Source of the DNA: Fasciola hepatica
Lineage: Eukaryota; Platyhelminthes; Trematoda; Plagiorchiida; Fasciolidae
DNA length: 64,000 nt
NCBI GenBank assembly: GCA_948099385.1
Contig: CANUEZ040000105.1
Location: forward strand, 310,001-374,000
Reading direction: 5' to 3'
In this document: positions 23,800-36,900 of the stretch, one piece after another
Layout: each line of letters begins with the position of its first letter
How positions within the stretch are numbered: the first letter of the stretch is position 1
The notes under the pieces: generated by a model
What the model was told of the DNA's origin: nothing
Seen by the model: the letters and a program-made list of their open reading frames with translations, nothing else
The model's database searches: none
Made by a program: the position numbers and the translations under genes

Positions 23800-24500
23800 A
23801 ACCCATACCGAGATTGGCGTAAATACCGCGATGGACTATCGAATTGAATCAGTCAGGGTTTAACCAGCCCGAGAATCCCATCAATCTCAGTGTTACTCAA
23901 ATCCGCTGGTATAAGTGATTTTAACGTTAACTTTCGAGAACCAAATCGATTCATATTTGAGAATGCAAAACTAGCGCCACTAAAGAAAGGTGTCCCAGCC
24001 AATTTACGATGCCACGGTTATTTTCAATAATCCAGGTAAATTTAGGCTATTGGCGTCTTTATTCAACTGGAAATGACAGGGTCCAATTAGCCCCTTTTTA
24101 CAAAGGGGGAGAGGCAAGATTGCCCATAAATGCCCGGCTGACTATGTAATGCGCCGACTGCTTCCCGATGCAACCTGAACTTGGTAACTGTCAGCAATGA
24201 CTAAGGACACGCATACGCCTACAGTTCCAATAGAAAATGTGTGTGTTTAATCCCTGCATGAACACTCGTGATTCCTGAAATGAATGCGGATACTGGAAAA
24301 GTGTGTTACTGTCTCTGGGAATGGTTGGATATTTCCACCGACGACTGACGAACATGTTTTCAGAGTCACAGTGGTCTTCGATAGGACCAATATGTTGGAC
24401 TTATAGTGGAGTGCCAAGTAGTGTAGAAATACGCGCAAAAAATCGTTTGTTTGCGGTATATGGTCTGATCCAACTAGCAAACGGGACCGTTGGTAAACCA
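23800..24500 (+). mobile_element. Possible degraded Gypsy-type RT
   Basis: RDWRKYRDGLSN (about 23815) resembles the DWR.CGDYR.LN block, and LGMVGYFHRRL (about 24310) resembles the FLGMVNYYRRF block of Gypsy LTR elements. The spacing of about 500 bases is close to the expected distance. The catalytic YIDD is not visible between them, and stops are frequent. Confidence 0.3.
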
Positions 24501-25916
24501 CAAAACGACTCTCTGAACTACCTTAAATCACCACAAGGTTGACTTCTATGAATTCACACGAACGAGGCAATAAGTTCAAAACTTTGAATATCTGGCTCTA
24601 GACGTTCCTTTAATACTACAGCATATTTGATATCATGAATTTAGTCGTCAAGTGAGCATAATTTTAGCTGGTTCTTTATCAAGCGTGTTCAAACATCCAG
24701 TGCCAAATGATATTTATTTTGCAGAAATGTGTGTGATGAAGATCAAAAATAAACACTAAATATATAGTACGACTCGAAAAGTTCTCATTTTCATTTCTGT
24801 GATTCTCCGCTAGTTTATTTCGCCCTTATGTGGTAGCGTGATTCGTGTATTTATTCGCTACCCAATTCTGCGATTTGTTTGTTACGCTTTTAACTACGTT
24901 TATTGATTTATGATTTTCAATAAATTATTTTCACTGAAGCTCCTTTACTTACGAGGAGTGGCCTAACCAGGTGTGTTTCATAACGTTCGTTTACCCCATA
25001 TGTTGTTGAGCACATTGGGTCACTTCAATCCAGCGCTGAACTGTATCAATGTTGCTGTTAAATTGTTATGAAACAATGATGATCCTCCCCAGACACTGTT
25101 CATCATTTGGAGGTAAGTCATCGATTTCCAGTACATTGTTTTGATTCACAACCTTATACATTTTGATGATAGATAAATATTCACACAGAAAAAGTGTGGA
25201 AATTATTGACGTTCCTACAGTCTCATTCTGAATTGTCGGACGATGTTCTCTCCTGTCGTGTTTTCTGATCATCCGATCTGTGATATGAAAATGCACAGAG
25301 CTGAGTTCAAATGACTTTTACGAAGGCATAAGATAAAAAATAATGACATTTAAAAACAGATGTCAAAAACAGTTTTACTCTCGCTGTACCGGATGGAATA
25401 GATACGGGACATCACAATTGTGGAAACTAAAAATAGGAAATCTATTCTTCCGGTAAATTGGATGCTCACCACTCGTCAGTCCACAAAAAAGGGCTAAAAC
25501 GAAAAACAACGTCTATGCTGAGAATCATTTGATTATTCGTGGTGATAATAAATGACATTATTTTGTATCCCTCTATTAGATTTGTCATGCTGGTTCATCA
25601 CAACTGCACTGAATACAAATTCCAATTGCATTCCGTTTTCAGTCAATGATCTCACCTGTTCGGTTCACTTATTTCAGGTTTGAAACGAATAATGCAGAAA
25701 TTAACCGTTTTCAGCCACCGAGGTTCAGAAGAGGTTCCCTCGTGTCTTTCATATTGTCAGTCAGAGCACGTGCCAAGCAAGGCACTATAGAGTTGCGATA
25801 GACATTTATGCAGGGAGGTGATAATTCTAAACGTGGAACGTGTGGAGGGATGTGAACGACATGCAGATACGTTGGCACGGGGGTGTGGTGGGGTCCGAAC
25901 TAATTTTTGCACCATG

Positions 25917-26092
25917 TGTTTTACAGGCTTTATTATGCAAATGGTAAACTTTGGGGATAAAACAGCCCACGGAAGTCAGAGAATTACGGCTGATATTGAC
26001 CACACCGCAGGGATATGAGGTACGACTTTTTCTAAGTAAACCGGAAAAGATTGCGGAAAGGCAGTAGACCAACACAGAGTGGTTGCATTGAT
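25917..26092 (-). repeat. Direct repeat, member 1 (within the copy 1 extra segment)
   Basis: About 176 bases nearly identical to 27172-27348. On the minus strand they read YCLSAIFSGLLRK and VVNISRNSLTSVGCFIPKVY. The second member is shared by both copies at the start of the LINE. Confidence 0.85.
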
Positions 26093-26440
26093 GGAAATAG
26101 GGGAAAATGACAGTTTGTTTAGTACTAAATGGCCTCTGCCTAAGAATTTGAAAAGTCAATATACGTAGTATCCTTAACCATATGGAGAATATGAGAAGAC
26201 CACTGTAAATTGATGCTGATTGTAACACAAGTATTTGAACGACTTAGCCCTGGAAATGGGAACTTTCTTCATGACTGATTGCTCATGGGAGTAAGAAAAA
26301 CGAGAAAGGGAGAGAAAGTACACTCAAAAGATCTGGAAATGTTGAGACGTAGTCCGGAATGTGGTGGAAAATTCGGAATATTGTGAAAATTTTCGGAGAA
26401 AGGGTTAAAGTTTTGCAGCGTAGACATAATGACAAGGCAT

Positions 26441-27026
26441 CATGTCATTGGTGTATTTAAAAAGATGTGCAGATGCTGCAACAGGCAAGTCACTGATATG
26501 TGTATGGTGAAGAGAAATTCGGAAAGAACAACACGCTGAAGAACACTTGCGTTATTGTTCGAAGAATTCGATAAACTCGTACCAACCTCAGTAAGCTGAG
26601 TTCTGTTGGGAGATTATTTTTTCAACCACAACAGTAAACAAGTGGGACAACCAAAATCCCTCTTGTGAAGAAGTAGAGAAAAGGGAACCGAATCGAATGC
26701 TGATAAATAGCAAAGGCAAATATGATGAACGGATTTCGTGGAACTACCTAATTTGTCTGAAATGATAGACCAAACCGAAGCAGCTGAATCTACACTACAT
26801 CTTCTGATTTGTACGAAAACTGTTGGGGGTGGGGATGAACAACAAAATAGAAACGCATTCGACATAGGGTATTGGGCTCGGTCAAATTGAGCAAAGAAGA
26901 AGTGATAGCGATGGGACTGAAATCAGTAGGCAAATTGTTGGAAGTAGCGCTCGGTACCACTTTTGAGGATTTCCAGGAGGAAGAAATAGCACCAGCATCA
27001 ACAGATTTATGGATCAGGGAACTCAT
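26441..27026 (-). mobile_element. CR1-like LINE RT, N-terminal part, copy 1
   Basis: The minus-strand translation reads SSLIHKSVDAGAISSSWKSS, KVVPSATSNNLPTDFSPIAI (fingers), DKLGSSTKSVHHICL, LSAFDSVP (motif A region, with the first catalytic Asp replaced), then after a frame change NNNASVLQRVVLSEFLFTIH (motif B). Motif C reads about YTND in a shifted frame. Stops and frameshifts show it is inactive. Order and wording match CR1-like LINEs of trematodes. Confidence 0.7.
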
Positions 27027-27171
27027 AATTTCTCATAGTTGAATTGCTCTTGGTTTGAGGGGAGTGGAATATAAACCGCCTGGGCTCACTGAAGAAGCCG
27101 ACTTGGGGGTTTGAGGAAACCTGAATACTTCTGAGGAGAATGTCACTATATCTGAGGAAAAAGAAGGGATA

Positions 27172-27348
27172 TGTTTTACAGGCTTCATTATGCAAATGGT
27201 AAACTTTGGGGATAAGACAGCCCACGGAAGTCAGAGAATTACGGCTGATATTGACCACACCGCGGGGATGTGAGGTACGACGTTTTCTAAGTAAACCGGA
27301 AAAGATTGCGGAAAGGCAGTAGACTAACACAGAGTGGTTACACTGATG
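27172..27348 (-). repeat. Direct repeat, member 2 (copy 2: about 54682-54858)
   Basis: Counterpart of 25917-26092, immediately upstream (minus strand) of the CR1-like RT. It may be an upstream part of that LINE or an older repeat into which it inserted. Confidence 0.8.
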
Positions 27349-29291
27349 ATTAGTTATCCGATGAGGGACGAATAAATGCGGCCTTTATACTGTCATCATG
27401 CACATCGGGGTTTTCTAACCAAGCCCGTTGCCCAAATTGAGGCCAGATACCGTGCCAGAGAAGTTTGCTACTGATGGTACGGACGAACTGGTGGGTAAAT
27501 GTCGTGTTCAGTCTTTATGTCTTATGTTTGATCAGGATGAAGTGTCGTTTCACCGAAGCCCGGTCGCGTAGCTATTAGGCATGTTCTGTCTTTTTTTTCA
27601 GAGATTCCAGCTGTGGGGAAGCTAGTCTGTCTTCGTGAAATATACAGTCTCCGTAGGACAACACAAATCAAATGCCGAACTCAGTGTCTTCGTAAATATA
27701 TCTGGCTGGAAAAGACAGCAGTCGAAATAAACCACGGAGAAACAATGGAAAAGTATCTTTGATGAAGGATACTGTTGGTGGATGAGAGGGTTCTGGATGA
27801 AATTTTTATTTGTCTTGTGCTGACGAATAAACAGTGCGCTGAAAATGAATAAATTTAGAGTCTGATAATAATGAGAGCGTGGCCATTCACTGAAACAGGA
27901 GTTTTAGTCGTGGGATAAAATGTCCAAGATTACTGATAGTAATAATGTCGAAAACAGCATTTCCGCTGGTTAGAAATAAACAAAGGTCACTTAAAACAAA
28001 AGCAGGTATAGGATGCGTGGGCGCATGAATAAAGTCACTGTCAATAATGCATAAACAGGCAGATAGTAATGGAATCAGAACGGGTATGGAAGTGTCCAAA
28101 CGAACTATGTCAAACATCAATCAATCACCTCCCGATTTCTTAATGCGACGTTGTGCAAAATGTTACTGCAAGACACATTAATACAGCACATATAAGTCAT
28201 TCTTTTGTTATTATTCATTATTTCCGACATTCATTCATGATAAACACCAGCAATGTAAACCTGTTTTCAGCCAAAAACATACAGATTCATTTTTACTGAA
28301 ATGATCGCGGAGCAAAGCTTCATTGAAATTGGACATGAGAGTTCAGTTGACCATATCAAGGAACCTGTTCAATCTGGTTTAGTCTACATCTCGTGCTACG
28401 TAACACAATTATCTGTATTGTGTTTACCACGATGTTTATTTTGTACCAATGCGCTTTGGGTTTTGGTTTACACACCGACAGCAGACCGCTCACTCTCGTG
28501 CTCGCATGATAATTTGCTTGTTAAATTCCACTGCGTGAATCGGTTTTGGCCTTTTTTCCACACCAGATGCTGATTGACCTTAAGTGTGGTTTTATCTCTT
28601 CTTATTGCACTCCGATTCTGAGTGGGTTTTGCCGCTAACTTTCTCCCGCGTTTTCCCATATATGTACACCAAAACCACTAGTCTACATGATCTGTTCTGT
28701 TACTACATCCTAATCGCCTGGGCTACGTGACAAGGACCAAAGGATTGGATGTAATTTTCTTTCTCTTTATATTTGCCTCATCTGTGAGAATGACCGAACT
28801 TTGGCCATCCCGTCATGGTCATGATACTTTCGAATAGCCATGCTATTCCGTTTGTCCTGCACCACGGCATCACTTATCATCTGACCGTTGATCGGTCAAA
28901 ATGCTTTCAATGAAAAAAGACATTCCTTGTAAACCAATTGATTCATCCCTTCTTAGCCTTCTTCAGCATTTCCTGCGCAAAAGTGGATAGACATTTTAGT
29001 TTCTTCGTTGAACGATCTGATTGTGTGGTCAGTTTTCAACAACTGGTCTCACAGTAAACGCAGTAAGGTGAGCTTTTTACTCCGCCTTAACATATTCTGT
29101 TTGGACTGTTCTGATTTGTGTGCACAAGTTATTGCAGAGCTATTCGAACCCACTCCTATCATGGTCTCACAACCTTTGGACGGAGTCACCAGTCATATGA
29201 AATCGACTTGACTAATATCAACAGAAATCTTATCGTCATTTCGAAGAAACAGAATTTCTTTGTCATACGTGGTTCATTTTTCGCATCACGG
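27349..29291. other. Unassigned sequence, copy 1 (copy 2: about 54859-57002)
   Basis: Contains a 77-codon minus frame at 27887-28120, longer in copy 2 at 55396-55755, and a 90-codon plus frame at 28301-28573 (IAEQSFIEIGHESSVDHIK). Neither is recognised. It ends where copy 2 gives way to the inverted copy. Confidence 0.35.
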
Positions 29292-30856
29292 TTCCTATTC
29301 CCCTAATACGACGTCTGAAAAATGATTCATCGGATCAGTTTCTCCGAGAATGGTATTGAAAATGTGACGTGCGGAGGAGGAATTGTGGGGGCTGGGGTGG
29401 GAGGGAGTTGGGAGGGAAGCCGCTCAGAAAATGAAAACAACGCGCCCATTTATAGTTTCCCGTTTCAAATCTCACATTTCATTGGTTAAATAAAGTCACA
29501 TTTAGCACCTTCTCTCGTAGATGACTATGAAAATGTCGGCGGTCTCAGCTTTTGCCTCTATGTGCTACAAGTGGAACGGAGTAGACATACAAGTTGATTT
29601 TCGAGTTGGTCTACAACTCGAGAGATGATTCAATGTGATACATTCAGCATGGTGAATTCAGTCCGAGGCAAAGTTCACTTAGTCCCGCCAGTGATCGACG
29701 GCATGACATTGATTTTTACAAAACCCACATCATCAAGTAACTACGAGTAATTAAACTTCAGACTTATATTGAAGAATGTTTCCATTGATTTCGACCGTCA
29801 TTTATGCGATCGAACTCTGTCATCAAACAGCATTTGCCATACGTAATGAATAATCAGAGCGATTGCAATTTAACAACCGATTGCTCACGAATTTCTCCAT
29901 AACTTGACCCCTTGCAAACGTTTCGTGATTTTTACAAAAATCTAAATGATTTATTTATTTTCTGATATCATTTTATGGAATTCGTTCACTACAGAAATTT
30001 GACGGTTTTCAATATTTTGTAGGAGATCTCTCACAAACGTAATCTGAACGAATTATACACGCGTGCTCCCATGCAATCGCTATCGCCACGCGAATCCCAG
30101 TATTGACTCCCATCAGGAAATATATTTTCTCGTTTATCTCCCGAAACAATCGCATAGTTTTACGTAAACAGGACTGTCATACATTGCAGTTAAACATGGT
30201 AAAAATGAAAATATCGTGGCAAATTAATCAGAAAGCTGTGAAAAACTAGAGATCACCCAGCCAATTTGTGAGGAACTTTCCAGGTAAAATCCATCATTTA
30301 AATAATAGAAATCTATCGGCAGTTTATTCACACCTTGTTTATAGTGAGTTGGCAATAGTGCCAAACGCACGATGTTTTGGAATGTGACCCGTTTTCATTC
30401 ATCAGAGCACACGAAATCCGAAGGAATTCCTCTTACTCCATTCGGAAATGTGCAAGGCACCTGCCTCTTGTTATACAGAAAAGAGACTTCATGCGCTTTG
30501 AGCTCCGTTTTGGGGGTAAGAATGTGTTCAAAAATGCCACTCTCCTCGCAATGCCATAAACGCTGTCTCTGATCATATTCTGACCTAAGCGTGCAGGTTT
30601 TGCAATCTTTCGGTAGAATGGATAGAACAATTCACTACACTACACGCACATCTGTGGAGTGAATTCACTTTTCATTTTCAGCTCGTATCTCGCACACAGT
30701 CCAGCTCTCTAATGTCAGTCATCTCAGTATAATTGCTGGCACCCTCAACTATGGAATTTTACAATTCAGAGCTACAAAACAAATCTCATTTCGAGTATTC
30801 TTTTAAAGCTGTTATGCGAATACTGTGACGCGTTCGATTTGACCTACTGGTGAAGA
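29292..30856. other. Unassigned sequence seen once in the window
   Basis: The only part of the unit not duplicated here, because copy 2 is truncated. It has short overlapping frames at 30372-30630, a G-rich patch near 29370-29415 and otherwise AT-rich sequence. No gene or element is recognised. Confidence 0.4.
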
Positions 30857-31986
30857 ATGGAAGGGGTAGTTGGGATTGTAACTCATGTACGAGCAAAACC
30901 CATTTGGCACGATCGACCAAGAAATAGGCATGGTAAATGGAACCAAACTAGAGCGGCCCATTTAACGCGTACATATTATATACTTGCAGTAAAGCAATAA
31001 GCAGGCTAATGCACCTTATTTCATGATTATCTAAATTTGTTCTGGTATTGGCTCTCAAGTGCACACGCTTGTGTCAAGATAGACTGTCTTCTAGACGGTA
31101 CTCCATTGGGCGATGTGATTGCGAAAGCAATCCGCAGATCTCCTTTCCATTGCTATCATATATTGACGTTGAAAATCGATCATTTGAGCAGTGCACTCTT
31201 TCCATGAGGGACACATCAGTTCTTTTTGCTTGACGTTGATCTACAAGAAGTATACACTAGACTTATAAAAATGGCTCCCACCCAGGATTATTTCTGCAAT
31301 ATATTCTTGTATACCCACAAATAAAAACATTCAATTGCTTGCAGCCACAACAATAACGTTCGTTATGAGCATGATGGTGTTTGAGATAATACACGTTGCC
31401 CAGTTACATGAGGAGATAGTGCAAACGTTTGTACTATATTATAGAAATGAAACAAAATGAGTCTGAATCGTCTTTTCACTCCGTCGTCAGTCATGTTACT
31501 TTTGTCTACAACTGGTCAGATTAGAGCTATCCGGACCCACAAATTATTCATTCAGACTCAATGCATCGCGTGGATTGTTGAGCTGAATATTTCGACGGAA
31601 AGCTAATTTCAGGTGTTGACTGGTACAACAGAAAAAACGCTATCCGCTAATACCAATCGAATTTTGGAAAGGTGGAGGTTCTCCATGAATATTGTTACAC
31701 GGTTGTGGGCCAAATGAGCTGTCGTCTTCTGTTTTCAACTACAGAGTAACGTGAACTCTTCGCTTCAAATTTAGCTGCGGAAAAATTTAGGTTGAATTGG
31801 CGTGTATCAGTGTTTATGCAAACTCTTATTGATGTGACAGGACATCCTGCGAAAACATCAGGGAAGACATCTGATTATCATTACACCTAAACTAATCGCC
31901 GGTATCATTCTAGATCGGTGGTGGTCGAGTGGACGTCAGAAAGCTGAACCGGACCATTGCTATTCTGAGTCTGAGACATACACCAT

Positions 31987-32506
31987 TCACCGCGCTCGTG
32001 TGCAAGCATGAAATAATTTGTCCCGGTTATCTAACACTAGAATGACTTGATCAAGTAAATAGCTGCATACCACAGGCTGCAACCTTGGGCCGCTGATAGA
32101 GAAAAGGTCGCCAGTGAGGTGGTTCATCGGGAATAGAAGGAATCCAGGCAGGCTGAAAAACTGGTTGTGGATAAGCAGTGACAGTGTTCGAGTATGTGCG
32201 GATTTCCATACGTTGCAGGTGCTCCTTTTGAGAAGGCCACATATATCTGAAGACAGCACTGTGAATTGGACAATGCTGCCTGTAACTAAAAAAGTTATTC
32301 CTTTTGTTGTGGTGTGAACCCGGCAAAGTAATTCGAATAAGGTGCATGAACATTTCTCGGTCACTTTCTCGTGAACTACCTTCCGGATTGCAATCGCTTT
32401 TGCCAAAGCCGAGGGTGCATTCAGAAACAGAAAGGTCACACAATTTTCCTTTATTAAACATCCAAATGTGGAACAGCTGATTAGGCTGTAAGATAGTCAG
32501 CACCAA
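31987..32506 (-). other. Overlapping 150-codon open frames, copy 2
   Basis: Two minus-strand open frames of about 150 codons overlap here in different frames (31987-32439 and 32051-32506). A third frame is open for about 50 codons downstream of an acceptor-like site (first exon base 32279). A donor-like site lies at 32380, giving a putative intron of about 100 bases. One frame contains VFQPAWIPSIPDEPPHWRPF. No product is recognised. This could be one spliced exon pair of an unknown gene or a chance run of open frames. Confidence 0.3.
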
Positions 32507-33143
32507 TTAAAAGTTGCACATCAACTCCCATTCCTTTTCAAACAACGTTTGCCTTTCCCTACAATTCGCATCATTCTGTATTTGTAGTGCTGACAATAGG
32601 CTGGTCTCCAACCCGTTGCATCATATAAACGTACAGTGATAATAATACTAATAATATATCTTAAAATAATAATAAACCACTGTAAACTCGCTAGTCATCA
32701 AGCCAAACTCAAGCTTTGCTCAAATATACTCGAAGTTATGTTGAATGATTTTTACCCATCGACTACCCTCAGAAACCAGGTACACCTGCCGTAGGCCCTT
32801 CATCGGATTTTTCTTGATCCGAAAGTGGACTTTCATTCAGCTGATCCCACAGCTTCCTGTCACTGTCTCCCACTGAAAGTATATCGGAAAAACCTCGTTC
32901 TCACAAACCGAGTTCGGGATTATGACGGTTCTTTCATCTCAATTCATCACAAGGATTTGTGTACTCCATGGTTGTCCTCTCTCTTATCTTTTCCAACCCC
33001 TAATTAATATGGTCCTGACAATCCAGTTTTGGTTGTGCGAAGTTCTGCTCAGGTGGAGAAGTGTCAGATTCTGAGTATGCGGAGATTTTTTCTCAATGAA
33101 GCGACAGGTTTGTAACAAACATTTTCGTGACAGAATGAACAAC

Positions 33144-33594
33144 TATGGCGCCGCTGTGACACCCGGATGTCTTCTAAGGGTTGGTTGCACGTTGCTATGG
33201 TTTTTACTGCTTTTACTCTGCAACTAAGAGACCTGGTCACTTCGAGTTGAGGACCCTCGGCTTTTAAATGCGTTCTGTAACCGGAGTCCGCGAAGCGTTG
33301 CTCGGGTTTATTGTGAAAATAGAGTGAGTAAGGACAAATAGTGACCCTCTCAACCAAACTTTCGATCCGTACTGGTGGCTTGGTCATGTTTAGCAAATGC
33401 CTGTTCAATGTCCACTTAATCTTGCTTTCATCGCATATGCTGGGCAAGGCTGTATGAACCGAAGTGGTGGTGAGTCTACGATTTGGCTTAGAAACAGGAT
33501 GAAGCTAGCATCAGCATTGGCTGTGGTTGATGCTTCCTGTCTCTCTGATTGGTGCCTATGGAAGGAGGATTATCAGTAAGTACAGACTACGAAG
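33144..33594 (+). mobile_element. RTE-type non-LTR retrotransposon, 3' ORF fragment (copy 2)
   Basis: Duplicate of 2290-2740 with a few substitutions, for example around 33424-33476. The same ETWSLRVED and ALAVVDASCLSDWCLW blocks are present in the same broken arrangement. It was copied with the segmental duplication and is not an independent insertion. Confidence 0.7.
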
Positions 33595-33844
33595 AATACT
33601 GTTCAAAACAGAAGTTATTGACGCGACTGCTGTACGGCTAGTCTGTCCAACCCTCGCACCTTATAAGTCACAATATATCCATCAGAAAAACGAAATGACG
33701 AAAACAACAAACGGTGCACGATGGAAAAAACAGGAACCAGAGCATGTTATTTTCCTAATAACGGTTGGTTATTCATGTATTTCACATACCATCCCTATTT
33801 GTTTAATTACTGTTCTCTCGGTCATCAGCATGGTTTCAAGCCGG

Positions 33845-33845
<1 letters not shown>

Positions 33846-33906
<61 letters not shown>
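33846..33906 (+). repeat. (TA)n microsatellite, copy 2
   Basis: Pure alternating TA tract of about 61 bases, orthologous by duplication to 2992-3034. The extra nine repeats fit replication slippage, or assembly uncertainty in a simple repeat. Open reading frames of repeated Tyr-Ile across it are artefacts. Confidence 0.98.
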
Positions 33907-33909
<3 letters not shown>

Positions 33910-36900
33910 TAACTCAGGAATTGGAAAATTCTCCGACGCTGATGTTGTCAAGCTCCCTAAGCCACTAAGTTAACCAATGTTATTGTACCGGACGTTCTAT
34001 CGTCAACAGTACCCAAACATGGGGCCTGGCCTCTCACTGGACTAACGACTTCCGTTAACAATCATATACTTGATTCACTCTACATTCCTAAATATTGGGG
34101 TCCTGCCACAATCCTTTCAATAACAAAAGGGTCGAGTACTCAAAAAGGGAGCAAAAACGTCCAACAAATTGCCAATTCCTCGTCAAGATTGAAGCTAGTT
34201 GAACATACAATAATTAAGCGCTTTGAGAACGCAGTCAGAATTACCACTGACAAATACCAGTTTGCGTATAAACCTAGGCGTTTCACGGTCGACGTGATAA
34301 GGTGCATAATCGATTACATGACAAATCAGTAAGGTTAACCTTATTTGATTACACATCCTCTGCATCTGTCGACAGTGTACACAGTATGCATCAGTTGACT
34401 TCGTTAGACCAATAATCCACGGCGATACTGTGGAGAGTACCTTGCATGAGAGATTTTGCTTTGAAAATAGTTCATTAACATAAATTTAACTCCCACAACG
34501 AATCTTTACACACTGGTCAGTCATAAGAAAAATGAATCTGTATGTACAGAATTATTGAGTCCTGAGGAATAATTTGCAATAACCAATTACATGAAAGTGG
34601 TGTACAGTAATGTTTTTAACTGGTTGCAGATCGATTGGTTAAATCAGTTCTTGTCTGAACAATGAAACGGGCCATCTGTTGGCAATGAGCCATACCCAAT
34701 CCCTTACAGCCACAATCTACTTTCATCACTATATAATATTTATAAAAACACCTGCTGAATTCAGAGACCTCATCTGATTGAAATCACGGAAATCCGTTCG
34801 AGGAATCTGCACACATTACTTTTTGTGCAAATTCTGCACGATTGTGTTTGCCTAACAAAATAATAACTAATTTATTGGAATTCATTTGTGTCGAACGAGG
34901 ACTCCTGTTGTAGATAGCTGTAGCCTGAAATATTTGCATAATGATAATGTTACTGGCTGTGGACTTTTCTCAACCCGAACTCCTCGCGATTCGAGTTTCC
35001 GTATCGATATGTTTATCGAAGATTTGTCCTCGTGATCAAGTGATAAGGAAGGCATGAAGAATAGAGAGAATTGTACGAGTTGAATGGGAACTCATAAATA
35101 ATATAACCAAAATTCATTAGGCCTACGCAAATTTGCTCACTTTACACTCTGTGCGCCCTCATCGATTAACAGAATCCTGCTTCACATGCCATTGAGGCAC
35201 ACAACATAAAACGATCTGTGTTAAAGACACACCGTTGGGTTACACTGAACAACTGTGACCTCATAAGAACCCCGTCTAAACTGAGCTGCACACTGGAGAT
35301 CAATTTGGGGCAATAATTTGATTCAGCAAATCTGAATGCTAGATTTGTTCAATTATTTGAGAAAGGACTTTTCAACCTTTCATCTCCTGGGTATTTGCGT
35401 GAGATCAACCATTAGATTTCTCTTTGGAGTAGGACTGGGTGATTTGATGTGAAAATGTAATTTGAAAACCAGTGCTACTGTGGCTGCCGATTGATTCCAT
35501 AAACAACGGTATAATGAACACAATTAACATTTGTGCAGTTATCCAGCTATTAAGATTCCCTAACCGTTTTGATCATTCCGTTACCAGTGTTTGCATTAGA
35601 AACGTGTTTAGTTCAAGCAGAATTTCATCCTCCGAAGTCCAAACCGTTGATGGTAAAACGATCATCATAATGGAATTTCAATCCTGCTGTCCCAGGTTCG
35701 AATCCTGCTCCGGCCTCCTGTCACTTTCAAAATGGCAACTTTTTATTGGCCTCGACGTCCTTCCTGAAATAGTGGACTTGTATCCGATAGAAGGAGGTAA
35801 ATAAAAATATGGAGTCAAGTGTTGAAAGATATACACTAAGAGCTCCACATCATTATCTTTACCTACAAGCTCCGTCAAATACACGTTCGAATCGATGAGG
35901 TTGAATGTTCAAACCCCGCAAGAGCACTAATGTGAACCCGGATATTTTTCCACCTACACCTTTTCATTTGTTCACATCGCAACATGAAACTTTCAATTTG
36001 TCATCTCATCTACACACCTTCCACTGTCCATTTCATTCTAAGTACGCACGAATCAAGATGAGCTGCAAGCATTTCCGGTATTGGCTTTGCATGCCGCTGA
36101 AACAGAAATCAATATGATCAGTGTAGTACGGAGACCTAAGTGGTAGGAACCAAGACACTGAGAGAGGGATCGGTGAATACTCCATTAGGCTTAATTAGGG
36201 TGGTAAATAATGGGTTATCCAATAAGAACTCCCCATGAACATTTTTTTCGTTTGCTTGATAAAGAAGTACGAAGGCAAATAATGCATATCGGGTTGCTGA
36301 GTGATCATTCCACTCTCAGTAGTTCCACTTTTCTCATACGTTAAGTGGATCCCACGTTGACTGAACTCGAAATATATCACCCTCTGTCACAGAGATCATA
36401 CAGGTCGAGCCAGATTTGGCAAAGCACTTAACATGTGTGAAGGGCATACAAATACTAGAGCTGCTTGAGGCACAAACAAAGATTCCTCATCATCAACCAA
36501 TAAGGACGGAGAGTTTGACTCCAGCTAGAATGTCAACAGTTTCGTTGCCATTCGAATAACACGAAATATGGGAAATGAGGACCTGTTCCTTCAAGCGCTG
36601 TTTGCCAACTGTTTCAAGCCTGGATGAATGTGTGTTATGTCATGACTACTGAAGTCATCAAACTGCATATTGTTTAACCACATAGTTGCACAAAATTCAC
36701 TTTCCTGAACAAGCCAATTAAACTGTGAGCCGTTTTGTGTCAACTGTGAATTCTGCCCGATAAAATATTCATTCTATTACTCATGATATTCCTCATATTG
36801 GCGTTACTATCAGTCCTAAAATATTTCCACATTTGTCTCTCTCTCTATCTCGATGTACTCTCCCACATATTACCGATTATAGTGGACTTCATTTTCATAA

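Larger units (their letters stand above)
23051..26435 (+). mobile_element. 3385 bp segment present only in copy 1, inside the LINE
   Basis: Copy 2 and the inverted copy read straight through GGCAT into CATGTCATTG, while copy 1 has 3385 extra bases between two GGCAT repeats (23051-23055 and 26436-26440). The flanks are two halves of one LINE ORF, which favours insertion with a 5 bp target duplication over deletion in copy 2. The segment itself is composite. It has possible Gypsy RT traces on the plus strand (RDWRKYRDGLSN near 23815, LGMVGYFHRRL near 24310) and a 176 bp repeat shared with 27172-27348. No long terminal repeats are seen at its ends. Confidence 0.6.
1..30856 (+). repeat. Tandem segmental duplication, copy 1
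   Basis: The first bases of the window recur at 30857, and colinear similarity continues through copy 2 with an offset of about 30.85-30.90 kb. The offset drifts through small indels: 30856 at the start, 30854 by 1.6 kb, 30872 after the TA tract, 30878 from 6.3 kb and 30893-30895 near 20-22 kb. Because the window starts inside the unit, the true junction of the duplication cannot be located. Copy 1 alone holds the 3385 bp segment at 23051-26435 and the terminal 1.57 kb (29292-30856). Confidence 0.97.

Noticed and set aside
33721..33951. Open frames of repeated Tyr-Ile
   Set aside because: They are translations of the (TA)n microsatellite on both strands.
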